A DNA stretch of 64,000 nucleotides, taken from positions 1 through 64,000 of the forward strand of contig CADECP010000023.1 of NCBI GenBank assembly GCA_902825875.1, written 5' to 3'. Within the stretch, counting starts at the first letter, position 1. Each line of letters opens with the position of its first letter. This stretch comes from an uncultured Acidobacteriota bacterium. GTDB taxonomy: Bacteria; Acidobacteriota; Blastocatellia; RBC074. The position numbers were made by a program, and so were the translations under genes. The notes beneath the pieces are model-generated. The model had not been told where the DNA came from, did not search any database, and was given only the letters and a program-made list of their open reading frames with translations. Below are positions 9,467 to 17,936 of the stretch, piece after piece.

Positions 9467-10204
9467 ATGGCTTCGATTGGGTCGGTCGTCAAAAGCGCGT
9501 TTGAATTGTTCGGATTGGAACTCACCAGAACCGACCGCAGTCCAGGTCATACGTTGTTGGGATTGCGGCATCTGCCGATCCAAACCATCGTGGACGTGGG
9601 AGCAAACACTGGGCAATTCGCTCGACACGTCAGCAGGTTTTTCCCCAAAGCCAATTTGTTTTGTTTCGAGCCGCTGGCCGAACCGTTTGCCGAATTGCAA
9701 AGTTGGGCTGCAAGCCAGTCTGGTCGAGTTCGCGCGTTCAACGTCGCGCTCGGAGCCGAAGAAGGCGAAGCAAACATGTTTCGCCACACCGAACACAGCG
9801 CGTCGTCTTCGTTGCTGGCGACAACCGAAACCTGCAACCGGCTTTATCCGCAAACGCGCGCGCAAGATTTAGTTCCGGTGAAACTGACAACGCTGGATGC
9901 TGCGCTTGGCGATCAAATCCTGTTGCCCGAAATCCTGGTCAAACTGGATACGCAAGGTTACGAGCGGCAGGTTATTCAAGGCGCGCCGGAAACATTGCGA
10001 CAGGCGCGCGCCGTCATTGTCGAAATCAATCTTTACCGGCTTTACGATCATCAACCGTCGTTCATTGAACTGGCCGTGATGCTGAACGAATTCGGATTTC
10101 GCTACGCCGGAAATTTGGAGCAAACCTGTTCGCCCGCAGGCGAAGTGGTTTATGTTGACGCAGTGTTTTTGAATATGGAGTGCGGCGGCTCGGCGCCGCT
10201 TTAG
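9467..10204 (+). CDS. FkbM family methyltransferase (first copy)
   Basis: A 245-residue SAM-dependent methyltransferase of the FkbM family. The SAM motif VDVGANTGQFARHV lies at about 43-56, the acidic strand FCFEPL at about 66-71, and the KLDTQGYE motif typical of FkbM at about 161-168. In polysaccharide clusters these enzymes usually O-methylate sugars. A GAAGGAAGG site precedes the ATG. The last residues (MECGGSAPL) are encoded by the left arm of an intergenic palindromic element (10176-10202), so the natural C-terminus has probably been replaced. Confidence 0.88.
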   Translation: MASIGSVVKSAFELFGLELTRTDRSPGHTLLGLRHLPIQTIVDVGANTGQFARHVSRFFPKANLFCFEPLAEPFAELQSWAASQSGRVRAFNVALGAEEGEANMFRHTEHSASSSLLATTETCNRLYPQTRAQDLVPVKLTTLDAALGDQILLPEILVKLDTQGYERQVIQGAPETLRQARAVIVEINLYRLYDHQPSFIELAVMLNEFGFRYAGNLEQTCSPAGEVVYVDAVFLNMECGGSAPL

Positions 10205-10283
10205 CATTCCTGATTAAGTCGCTCCGAGCCAATCAGATTTTTCGAGCGGAAAAAGAAAAGCGGCGTCGAGTCGCCGCGCTCCA
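10176..10283. repeat. REP-like inverted-repeat element overlapping the end of the first FkbM gene
   Basis: Arms 10176-10202 and 10257-10283 (27 bases each) are reverse complements with three mismatches, separated by 54 bases. The left arm carries the last nine codons and the stop of the FkbM gene. The word TTTGAATATGGA occurs on both sides, at 10168-10179 and 10288-10299, and could be a target duplication; the second copy contains the ATG used by the next gene. Confidence 0.7.
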
Positions 10284-10294
10284 AACGTTTGAAT

Positions 10295-11212
10295 ATGGAA
10301 TTGTCCGAGCAAACCAACAAACACACACATCTGGTCGAACGACTGAACGCCGCCGTCAGAGCGATGCAGCGCGGAAAAGTTCGTCGCACGCTCAGCCGTC
10401 CGCGAAAGATGATTTACCCAAAAATGCTGCAATCGTTGGGAAACACTGCGGAAGTGGCGGCGATGACTTTTTGGGGCGAACCAATTTTGGTCGTCCTGCC
10501 TGAAAGGATTTCCCTGACCATCTGGCGCTACGGTTTTTTTGAAGAAGATGTTTGCCGCTTTCTTTTGCGTGTGCTGAAACCCGGCATGAACTTCATTGAC
10601 ATCGGAGCGCACTTCGGATTTTTCACGCGGCTGGCTTCGTTTCTGGTTGGCGATATGGGGCGGGTGCTTTCGTTGGAACCGACGCCGAACACCTTCGGCC
10701 AATTGATGCGAAATACCGTCGGCAACGACAACGTGTTGATTCACAACTGCGCCGCATACAGCCGCGAAACCGAATTGACCTTGCACGATTTCGGCCTGGA
10801 ATACTCCGCGTTTAATTCGGCTTTCGGCATGCGCGACGAAGGCAAACACGTTCCCAAAGCCATTGAGTTTCAGGCGCGCGCGCGCAAAGTGGACGATGTT
10901 GTCAAAGAACGCGGCTTGCCCGAAGTTGATCTGGTCAAAATTGACGCCGAAAGCTCTGAACTTCATGTGTTGCAGGGAATGACCGAAATCATCAAACGCG
11001 ATCATCCGCGAATCATTCTGGAAACGGGCGATTTCGGGCTGGAAGGCGTTCCGAAAACCGCCGAGTTGATCGGCTGGCTGCGCGAATTCGGCTACGAACC
11101 ATTTGAAATTGGGCGCGACAACGTTTTGCGACTGGCGACCAACCGCAATTTCGATTTTGTCGGCAGCAACCTGTTGTTCAGCGCGACCGATTTTCAAAGC
11201 CCGGAGGCCTGA
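10295..11212 (+). CDS. FkbM family methyltransferase (second copy)
   Basis: A 305-residue FkbM-type methyltransferase. An N-terminal extension of about 90 residues precedes the SAM fold, which shows FIDIGAHFGFFTRL (about 103-116), LSLEPTP (about 127) and DLVKIDAESSELHVLQG (about 212-228). It is clearly diverged from the first copy. It would methylate a sugar or lipid-linked intermediate. The stop and the flippase start share a base (TGATG), so the two genes are coupled. An in-frame TTG at 10289 exists; the ATG was chosen. Confidence 0.87.
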   Translation: MELSEQTNKHTHLVERLNAAVRAMQRGKVRRTLSRPRKMIYPKMLQSLGNTAEVAAMTFWGEPILVVLPERISLTIWRYGFFEEDVCRFLLRVLKPGMNFIDIGAHFGFFTRLASFLVGDMGRVLSLEPTPNTFGQLMRNTVGNDNVLIHNCAAYSRETELTLHDFGLEYSAFNSAFGMRDEGKHVPKAIEFQARARKVDDVVKERGLPEVDLVKIDAESSELHVLQGMTEIIKRDHPRIILETGDFGLEGVPKTAELIGWLREFGYEPFEIGRDNVLRLATNRNFDFVGSNLLFSATDFQSPEA

Positions 11213-12711
11213 TGGCCAATCGGCGTTTGTTGCTCAATGCCGGAATGTCTGTTGTGCAGGTGATTGCGCTCAGCGTTTTGCTGTGGCTGCTTTATCGGTT
11301 TTTGCTGCGCGCCGTCGGCGTGGAGTTGTTGGGAGTTTGGTCTTTGACACTGGCGGCGGCAGTCGCTGCGCGAGCCGGCGATCTGGGATTTTCTTCCAGC
11401 GTAGTCAAATACGTGGCGGCTCATCTGGCGCGCGAAGACGAAACGCGAGCCGCGCAAACAGTCGAAACCGCTGCCTTGTCGGCTGGGGCGTTGACGGCGC
11501 TAATTTCGTTGGCGGCGTTTCCGCTGTTGCGTTGGGGATTGGCGAAACTGCTGACTGGCGATGCGCTGGCAGCGGCGGAAAGTTTGCTGCCTTACGCGCT
11601 CGGTTATCTTTGCCTGAGTTCTGTTGCCGGAGTTTTTCAATCGGCGCTTGACGGTTGCCAGCAAATTTCGCTTCGCAGTTTGCTGGTCATCGCGGGAGAA
11701 ACGGTTCATCTGGCACTGTGTTACTGGCTGGTCAATCGTCACGGGTTGCTGGGACTGGCTTATGCGCGACTGATTCAAACGGCGATCTTTCTGACAGTCA
11801 GTTGGGTTGTCTTGAAACGGTTTTTGCCGCAACTCGGTTGGTTGCCGATTCGCTGGCGACTGGCGGCGTTCCGCGAAATGATGGTGTACGGATTGAACGC
11901 GCAAGTTGTCTGGCTGGTGAGTTTGCTGCACGATCCGCTGACCAAAAGTTTGCTGGTCAGTTTTGGCGGAACGGCGCTGGTTGGATATTACGAAATGGCC
12001 AGCCGATTGGTCAGCCAGCTTCGCACGGCGATCATCGCCGCCAATCAATCGCTGGTTCCCGTTATTGCCGGTTCGTACGAATCGCAGCCTGACGCGACCG
12101 CGCGCTTTTATCGAGAGTCTTATCGGCTGCTGTTCTTTTTCGGAGTTCCGCTGTTCGCCTTGCTGACGGTGTCGCTGCCGATTGTTTCGGAACTGTGGAT
12201 CGGCAGTTACGAGCGGCGGTTTGTTATTTGCGGAACTTTGCTGACCGCCGGATGGTTCGGCAATTTGCTCAGCGCGCCCGCGTACTTCGTCAACTTGGGA
12301 ACTGGCGATTTGCGTTGGAACACGGCCAGCCACTTGGTGCTGGGGATGTTGAACTTGATGTTGGGCTGGTCGCTCGGAAAGTTGTTCGGCGGTTTCGGAG
12401 TCGCCGCCGCCAGCGCGCTGGCTCTGATTGGCGGAGGCGCTACGGTCATCGCGGCATATCATCGAAAACAGAACGTGCCGTCATCGGAGTTGCTGCCTGC
12501 CGATAGCTGGCGATTGATTGTATTTGGCTTTATCGGTTCGCTGGCCGGAGCCGCCGTTTACCATCACTTGAGAGCTTCGATTGGATTGTGGCCAGTCGCT
12601 GGTTTAGTGACATTGATCGGCGGTTTGCTCATCGCCGCCCCCGCCTGGTTTCATCCGATGCGAAAACGGCTGAGCGATTGGCTGGTTTCGCTGACGAACT
12701 CAGCCGGTTAA
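11212..12711 (+). CDS. Polysaccharide flippase, Wzx/MOP type
   Basis: A 499-residue inner-membrane protein with about 12-14 hydrophobic helices and few charged segments, the pattern of the polysaccharide-transport branch of the MOP/MATE exporters. The conserved region near helix 7 (GTALVGYYEMASRLVSQ, about 253-269) is typical. It would flip lipid-linked repeat units to the periplasm for the polymerase. A GGAGG site lies seven bases before the ATG. It ends the plus-strand operon; the next gene is convergent after 17 bases. Confidence 0.88.
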   Translation: MANRRLLLNAGMSVVQVIALSVLLWLLYRFLLRAVGVELLGVWSLTLAAAVAARAGDLGFSSSVVKYVAAHLAREDETRAAQTVETAALSAGALTALISLAAFPLLRWGLAKLLTGDALAAAESLLPYALGYLCLSSVAGVFQSALDGCQQISLRSLLVIAGETVHLALCYWLVNRHGLLGLAYARLIQTAIFLTVSWVVLKRFLPQLGWLPIRWRLAAFREMMVYGLNAQVVWLVSLLHDPLTKSLLVSFGGTALVGYYEMASRLVSQLRTAIIAANQSLVPVIAGSYESQPDATARFYRESYRLLFFFGVPLFALLTVSLPIVSELWIGSYERRFVICGTLLTAGWFGNLLSAPAYFVNLGTGDLRWNTASHLVLGMLNLMLGWSLGKLFGGFGVAAASALALIGGGATVIAAYHRKQNVPSSELLPADSWRLIVFGFIGSLAGAAVYHHLRASIGLWPVAGLVTLIGGLLIAAPAWFHPMRKRLSDWLVSLTNSAG

Positions 12712-12728
12712 CGTTAGTAATATCAGCC

Positions 12729-13766
12729 TTAAAATTTCACGTCATATCTGCCTGACAACGTGTAGCTGAATGGATTGTCTGTGGTGAGCGATTCGCGGCG
12801 CGTGAAAAGTGCGCTGCGTAACCGTTGGCTCCACTGAATGCGGCGGCAAAATTCATCGTAGGTTTCTTCGCGCCAGTTGAAATCGTGTCGCCAGACACGT
12901 TGCGGGGAAATGTACCGATGAACGGCATCCATAATCACGCTGCCGTAATTTTCCGCTTCAGCGTCGTAGGTTGGGTCGTAGCGATTGGACAGAAAAGTGA
13001 TGCCGCGTTCTTTGGATTCTTTGGCAAGTGAATCGAGTGTGCGGTTATAAGTTTCGGCACAAAGCCCAAGTCCGAAATTGCGATAATCGCTTTGGCCGAT
13101 GTCCATTATTGGGCGAACTTGCAGCGTCTTGATCGGATAACGACCATAAACTTTGAAGAAATCGGAAAGTTCTTCCAGGTTGTCGGGGTTGACGGTGAAG
13201 TTGAAACGCAGATCCGGGCCGTAGGATTTGCCGGTTTGTTTCAAAGCCGTGAAGTGGCCGAGCACTTCGTGGAATCGTTCGTACGATGCGTTGGTCATCA
13301 ATCGCTCGTACGTTTCCTGCCTGACGCCGTGAACGGACAACGACAATTCGTTCAGGCCATAATCGAAAAGCTGTTTTAACTGTTCGGCAGTAATCAACTG
13401 ACCACTCGAAGTCAGGCCGACAAATGGCACTTGATATTCTTTGGCCAGCTTCACCAGTTCAGGGAAGTTCTTGTACAGTGTCGGTTCCGCTCCGCAACCG
13501 ATGACCAGTTGCATGGTTTGGGAAAAGAACATCCGCGCCAACCGATCAACTTCTTCCGGTTTGAACATGCCTTTGTTGTCTTTGCGAAACTGGTCGTCGC
13601 TGAAATAACACATCTGACAACGTAGGTTGCACGCCATCACCGGATCGAAGCGCAAAAAGAGGTGGCGCAATTTCAGGTGATGAGCGGCCAGAACAGCGGC
13701 GAATTTGATGCGGTGATTCCTGACCAGCCGGTTGAGTTGGATAATGCGGTAGATGGAGTTTGTCAT
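12729..13766 (-). CDS. Radical SAM protein
   Basis: A 345-residue radical SAM enzyme with the cluster motif CNLRCQMC (Cys46, Cys50, Cys53) inside FLRFDPVMACN, and the following GCGAEPTLYKNF, which is this family's version of the SAM-binding GGEP motif. LSLSVHGVRQETYERL fits the next barrel strand. No cysteine-rich SPASM domain is evident at the C-terminus. Its position among glycan genes suggests sugar or lipid modification, but the substrate cannot be inferred. It converges with the flippase and diverges from the methyltransferase at 13929. Confidence 0.85.
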   Translation of the reverse strand: MTNSIYRIIQLNRLVRNHRIKFAAVLAAHHLKLRHLFLRFDPVMACNLRCQMCYFSDDQFRKDNKGMFKPEEVDRLARMFFSQTMQLVIGCGAEPTLYKNFPELVKLAKEYQVPFVGLTSSGQLITAEQLKQLFDYGLNELSLSVHGVRQETYERLMTNASYERFHEVLGHFTALKQTGKSYGPDLRFNFTVNPDNLEELSDFFKVYGRYPIKTLQVRPIMDIGQSDYRNFGLGLCAETYNRTLDSLAKESKERGITFLSNRYDPTYDAEAENYGSVIMDAVHRYISPQRVWRHDFNWREETYDEFCRRIQWSQRLRSALFTRRESLTTDNPFSYTLSGRYDVKF

Positions 13767-13928
13767 GATGGGCTACTTGGTTTTGGTGAGGGGCAAAATG
13801 CCAGATTGGGGAAACGACTCAAGCAAAACGATAGCGCGATGTTTGTAGCACACCACGCGATTTCCCACAAAGAGTGTGTTCCTTCCGATTACGATGCGAT
13901 TATCGGACAACGAAAGAATAGTAATTTT

Positions 13929-14585
13929 ATGACGCGAGATTTGAAACGACTCAATGTTGGTTGCGGCGATGTACCGACAGTCGGCTGGGTAAATTACGAC
14001 AACTCGTTTAGTTTGCGTTTGGCGCAATGGCCATTGCTGGTGATGGCATTGAGAAATGTCGGGCTGATTACCGAAACACAACAACGGTTCATGCAGTTTG
14101 TCAGAGGGCGAGACATTCGTTACGCCAATGCCGTCAAGCATATTCCTGAGCCGGATGGGGTGGCAGATGTCGTGTACACCTGCCACATGCTTGAGCATCT
14201 TGAACGCCGGGAAGCGGAGTCGTTTTTGCGTGAAGCTCGGCGCGTGCTTGTGCCTGGAGGCATTTTGCGAATCGCGGTTCCCGATTTGCGTCATCATGCC
14301 AAACTTTACCTGCGCGAAGGTGATGCTGATGCGTTTATCGAAAACCTCTATGTCTCGGTTCCGAGACCGTCAGGCCTGATAGGAATGCTGACGTATTTGC
14401 TGATTGGTGAGCGGCATCATCTGTGGATGTATGACGGCGCGTCGTTGTGCCGATTGTTACGGAAAGCTGGGTTCAACAACGCTCAAGTGTTGTCGCCGGG
14501 CAAAACGACGATTGCTGATCCCGGAGAATTGGATTTGTTCGAGCGCGCTGAAGAAAGCGTTTACGTTGAAGCAGTGAATCCGTGA
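13929..14585 (+). CDS. Class I SAM-dependent methyltransferase (Methyltransf_11-like)
   Basis: The 218-residue protein opens with LNVGCGDVPTVGWVNYDNS, the SAM loop of a class I methyltransferase. HMLEHL (about 80) and EARRVLVPGGILRIAVPD (about 97-114) are the post-motifs typical of Methyltransf_11 proteins in glycan clusters. The frame is open upstream to 13662, but that part overlaps the divergent radical SAM gene and reads as non-coding; the fold begins at 13929, so I chose that ATG. No strong ribosome site is seen. The acceptor is unknown. Confidence 0.85.
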   Translation: MTRDLKRLNVGCGDVPTVGWVNYDNSFSLRLAQWPLLVMALRNVGLITETQQRFMQFVRGRDIRYANAVKHIPEPDGVADVVYTCHMLEHLERREAESFLREARRVLVPGGILRIAVPDLRHHAKLYLREGDADAFIENLYVSVPRPSGLIGMLTYLLIGERHHLWMYDGASLCRLLRKAGFNNAQVLSPGKTTIADPGELDLFERAEESVYVEAVNP

Positions 14586-14594
14586 GCCTTCGAA

Positions 14595-15422
14595 TCAGCG
14601 ATGCGAGTACGTTTCAATCGAACGAGGAAATCGTAACCTATTTGTCAGCAGCGATTCGCGCACGATCCGTATCAGGTAGTGCGGCAAATTGTTCATTCGC
14701 CATTTGGCGAAGATCAACTCATCACCCAAACTCGCCTTCATCTTCGGTTGGTTAAAAATTCTGTCGGCTTCCTTTTCTGTTAGTTCCAGACCGCGATTGC
14801 TGAATTGTTTTTCGTGCAAGCGGAAACACGCGACGGAAGGCCCTTCCACACGCGAAAAGCTCAGCCCAGCCAGCAACGCGCGTACATAAAAATCTCCATC
14901 TCCGCGATAAACGAAAGATTCATCAAAGCCGCTGAGTTGTTCAAAGATGCGTCTGCGAAAGATAGCGGCTTGCTGAGCAAATCCCATGCAGCGTTTGCGG
15001 AACAGCGGCAACAGATGGCTGGGTTGAGCCGCCGCCAGTGAGTAAACGAAGCGGCCTTGCCCATCGGTGTAATCGCAGTTGCCGTAAACGACATCGGCGT
15101 TGGCTGCATCGCCGTAAGCCGTCAAACGCGCGAAACTGTCGGGATAAATCCAGTCGTCGGAGTTGAGGTAAGCCAGCCACTCGCTGTCGTTACCGCGCAA
15201 TCCTGTATTGATGGCGCGATACATATTGCCCGGCGGAACGTAGATCACTGGCGTTTGCCAACGCTTGCATATATCCAACGTGCCATCGGTTGAACCGCTG
15301 TCGGCGACGACGACTTTGACATTGAGCTGATGTTGGCTGTGCAGGGAAAGCAGCGTCATATCCAATGTCGCCGCGCTGTTGAGCGTTGGCACGACGCAGC
15401 AAAGATCAGGAGTCATATTCAC
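14595..15422 (-). CDS. Family 2 glycosyltransferase
   Basis: A 275-residue GT-A fold transferase. The nucleotide-binding start is CCVVPTLNSAATLDMTL (about 8-24), VVADSGSTDGTLDI follows at about 38-51, and the metal-binding DXD equivalent is YLNSDDW (about 87-93). ERL-type C-terminal residues are not obvious. Start GTG 15422 overlaps the stop of the upstream polymerase (GTGA), with GAAGGAG four bases before it; an ATG at 15416 is the alternative. Acts in the cytoplasm on a lipid-linked glycan. Confidence 0.9.
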   Translation of the reverse strand: MNMTPDLCCVVPTLNSAATLDMTLLSLHSQHQLNVKVVVADSGSTDGTLDICKRWQTPVIYVPPGNMYRAINTGLRGNDSEWLAYLNSDDWIYPDSFARLTAYGDAANADVVYGNCDYTDGQGRFVYSLAAAQPSHLLPLFRKRCMGFAQQAAIFRRRIFEQLSGFDESFVYRGDGDFYVRALLAGLSFSRVEGPSVACFRLHEKQFSNRGLELTEKEADRIFNQPKMKASLGDELIFAKWRMNNLPHYLIRIVRESLLTNRLRFPRSIETYSHR

Positions 15423-16882
15423 TTGGCTCCTTCGGGTGACGGGCGAAGCCGGTCAAATGCGGGTTTCTGCTGCGCCAACCGGCGGTTGTTGACGGTCAAA
15501 CTTTGCATACGCCGATAAGCTACCCAGCCAGTTGCCAGAAAGATGCACCATAACGGCGTGTAACTCACCTGCACTAAATAAAAGACAGAGCCGGTCAAAA
15601 ACATCGCCGAACCAAACCGCCAATCGTCACCGTTTTCTTCTTGGGAACTAGGAAACCAGCGTGACAAAAATCGCAGGGCGCTCCAACAAGAGACCACTTG
15701 AATCAGCCACAGCGCCAGACTGAGCAGGCCGCCATTGCCGATTTCCAACAACGGTCCGTGATATGGCGGGCTGTTGATGCCTGTTTCCGGCGTCCAGATC
15801 AAACTGTACAAACCCGGCGGCACGTAATCCGAAGCGGGCAGAGGAATAAGTCCTGGGCCTGTGCCAAGCAGCGCAAAGAAAGGGTTTTCCAGCAGGAACA
15901 ACAATGCGCAGGCATCGAACACGTCGAGCCGGTACGCGATTTCCTGACCAAACGTGCCGGGCGGAATGCCCGCCAGTTTGTATTCAGGATCAAAACGCAG
16001 GCTCAGGGTTTGTACCGCCAAATCGAATTGCTGCGGCAGCAAAACCGAAGTGAGAAAAATGATGGTCAGCGCCACCGCAACGACTCCGGCCATCGTTAAC
16101 CGTTCGCGGTTGGAGAAAAAGACCAACGCCACTACCGTTCCGGCGAGGAAAAGCGCAATCGAACTGGCGGAATAGGTCAGCAAGAGAGTTACGACATTGA
16201 CCAATAGCAGCAATGGCCAAAGCCCGGAAATCTGTCGTCTGCCGATCAACAAAATCATCACGCTGTAAGCACAGTTCAAACCCAGCGCACGCGGTTCGCC
16301 TACCAGTCCGCGCGCTCGTCCGAGGTGAAGAATCTGTTCGCCAGTACCCGTGATGATGTAATACAGGTCAATTTGCGTGATGAAATGAAAAACGCCGACC
16401 ACGGCGCTCAAGGTCGCACCGATCATTATGGAGCGCCCAATCAATCGTAATGCACCACCGCGAAGAATTTGTTCGGCGATGAAGATAGTCAATGACAGGT
16501 CGGTCAGCAATCGCACCAGATAGGTAATTGTTTTACCCGGAGCAGTCAGGGTGAATGGACGGGTCAGCGTTGTGTCAGGCCAGGGCCAGATAAAACCGAA
16601 CGCAATTCCCAACACAAGCAACCAGCCGTAATTGGCAAGCCAGGCACGAACGGGGATGACTGCTGTCCATTCGCGCAGCCGTTTTACTGCGAATGGCATA
16701 AACAGAAGGCCGACGATGCGACCTGCTGGCAGGTTGGTCAGCATCACCGTGTCGAATATCTGCACAGAGAAAGTGAAGCAAACCCAGATGAGCAACTGTC
16801 TGTGGCGTTTGGTCAGCAGCAATGCCAGCGGCACAATGACGGCGATGGCGAGCAGAATGATTTGTTTGAGGTCTGTAGACAT
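15419..16882 (-). CDS. O-antigen ligase/polymerase family membrane protein (second copy)
   Basis: A 487-residue polytopic membrane protein with about ten helices. The central region includes RARGLVGEPRALGLNCAYS, and a large periplasmic loop carries GTGPGLIPLP (about 340), typical of Wzy-like proteins. It differs from the first copy at 6029-7324, so one may be the polymerase and the other a ligase, or they serve different glycans. It lies between two glycosyltransferases on the minus strand and overlaps the downstream one by four bases. Confidence 0.8.
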   Translation of the reverse strand: MSTDLKQIILLAIAVIVPLALLLTKRHRQLLIWVCFTFSVQIFDTVMLTNLPAGRIVGLLFMPFAVKRLREWTAVIPVRAWLANYGWLLVLGIAFGFIWPWPDTTLTRPFTLTAPGKTITYLVRLLTDLSLTIFIAEQILRGGALRLIGRSIMIGATLSAVVGVFHFITQIDLYYIITGTGEQILHLGRARGLVGEPRALGLNCAYSVMILLIGRRQISGLWPLLLLVNVVTLLLTYSASSIALFLAGTVVALVFFSNRERLTMAGVVAVALTIIFLTSVLLPQQFDLAVQTLSLRFDPEYKLAGIPPGTFGQEIAYRLDVFDACALLFLLENPFFALLGTGPGLIPLPASDYVPPGLYSLIWTPETGINSPPYHGPLLEIGNGGLLSLALWLIQVVSCWSALRFLSRWFPSSQEENGDDWRFGSAMFLTGSVFYLVQVSYTPLWCIFLATGWVAYRRMQSLTVNNRRLAQQKPAFDRLRPSPEGAK

Positions 16883-16912
16883 AAAAAGCTTTGAGCCGGA
16901 AGGGGCGGAAGT

Positions 16913-17836
16913 TCAGAATAACTGTTCTCGCAGCAGCTTGAGCGTGCGGCGCACACGACCCATCAGGCTGTAATCGAAATTGTGTCGTTGCGTGTAATCG
17001 TCGGCGCGCGCGTCACGAATAATTTCAACCGGATGCCGCAACGGAAATTCCATCGGGTGAACCGACAGGTAGCTGAATAACCCGCTTCGGCGTGTGTGCG
17101 TGGCGTCTTCGCCAAAACCGATGTTGGAGATCAGATTGACGCTTGGCAATGCCGTCAAACCATTTTGTCGCCAGCAGGTATACGTCCATTGGTGATCCCA
17201 GGTATCCACCTTTTTGTCATAAACCGACTGGAAAATCTCCTGCCAGAACTTGATGGTTCTGGGCGAATCAAACAACCCGGCCAGCCAACCATTGTCGCGG
17301 TACTGCGGCCAATCGCGCATCGCCACATCGTAATGTCGCCAGGCGCGTCGCCAAGTTGCCCAGCCCCAAACGTGCGGGTAACGCGAAAAGTAATAACTGA
17401 ATTCTGACCGATGATTGCCGAATTGAAAGTTGTCGCCGGAAATTGCCATCACCCGTTCATCGTCGCGGTAACGTTCCAGCAGTTCGTCGCAGAATCGAAA
17501 GAAGCTGGGTTCGGGAACGCAGTCGTCTTCCAGAATGATTGCGCGGTCAAATTCGTCAAAGAGTAAATCCAGGCCGCTTGCCACGCGATTGCGACAACCG
17601 AGGTTTTGGTCGGCGTAATGCCGGACGATTCGGCAAGGCCAGTCCACATTTTCGGTTGCAGCACGAGCCGCCGCGCAAAGTTCCGCTTCGCCTTTACGAG
17701 ATGCACGCGCACCGTCGGCAATGACAACCAACGTCGCCGGTTGAGCCTGACGAATGGCTTCAAAGACTTTTGCTGTCGGTTCCGGACGGTTGAAGATGAT
17801 GAGCGCGACAGGCGCAGTGACGAAACTAGAACTCAT
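16913..17836 (-). CDS. Glycosyltransferase, GT2-like (HlpA/GNT-I type)
   Basis: The 307-residue protein begins PVALIIFNRPEPTAKVFEAI. LVVIADGAR comes next, then the acidic metal-binding motif IILEDDCVPEPSFFRFCDELL (about 100-118), and PHVWGWATWRRAW (about 156-168), a signature of the family often annotated as hemolytic protein HlpA-like or sugar transferase. I start it at ATG 17836; the frame is open to 17896 but the extra 20 residues do not match the fold. It is 30 bases upstream of the polymerase gene, probably the first gene of this minus-strand operon. Confidence 0.82.
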   Translation of the reverse strand: MSSSFVTAPVALIIFNRPEPTAKVFEAIRQAQPATLVVIADGARASRKGEAELCAAARAATENVDWPCRIVRHYADQNLGCRNRVASGLDLLFDEFDRAIILEDDCVPEPSFFRFCDELLERYRDDERVMAISGDNFQFGNHRSEFSYYFSRYPHVWGWATWRRAWRHYDVAMRDWPQYRDNGWLAGLFDSPRTIKFWQEIFQSVYDKKVDTWDHQWTYTCWRQNGLTALPSVNLISNIGFGEDATHTRRSGLFSYLSVHPMEFPLRHPVEIIRDARADDYTQRHNFDYSLMGRVRRTLKLLREQLF

Positions 17837-17897
17837 GAAAACAGCGGGTATAGACCTTTCAGCAGCGACATTGACGTAAGGCGAAGTGTAATCCATT

Positions 17898-17924
17898 GCC
17901 TGACTTCAGGCTATAGCTTAAGCT
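17898..17924. promoter_or_regulatory. Two adjacent palindromes in a divergent intergenic region
   Basis: GCCTGA-CT-TCAGGC (17898-17911) and AGCTTAAGCT (17915-17924) lie between divergent glycosyltransferase genes, 13 bases before the ATG at 17937. They could be operators; no function is demonstrated by sequence. Confidence 0.3.
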
Positions 17925-17936
17925 CGCGCAACCGTT

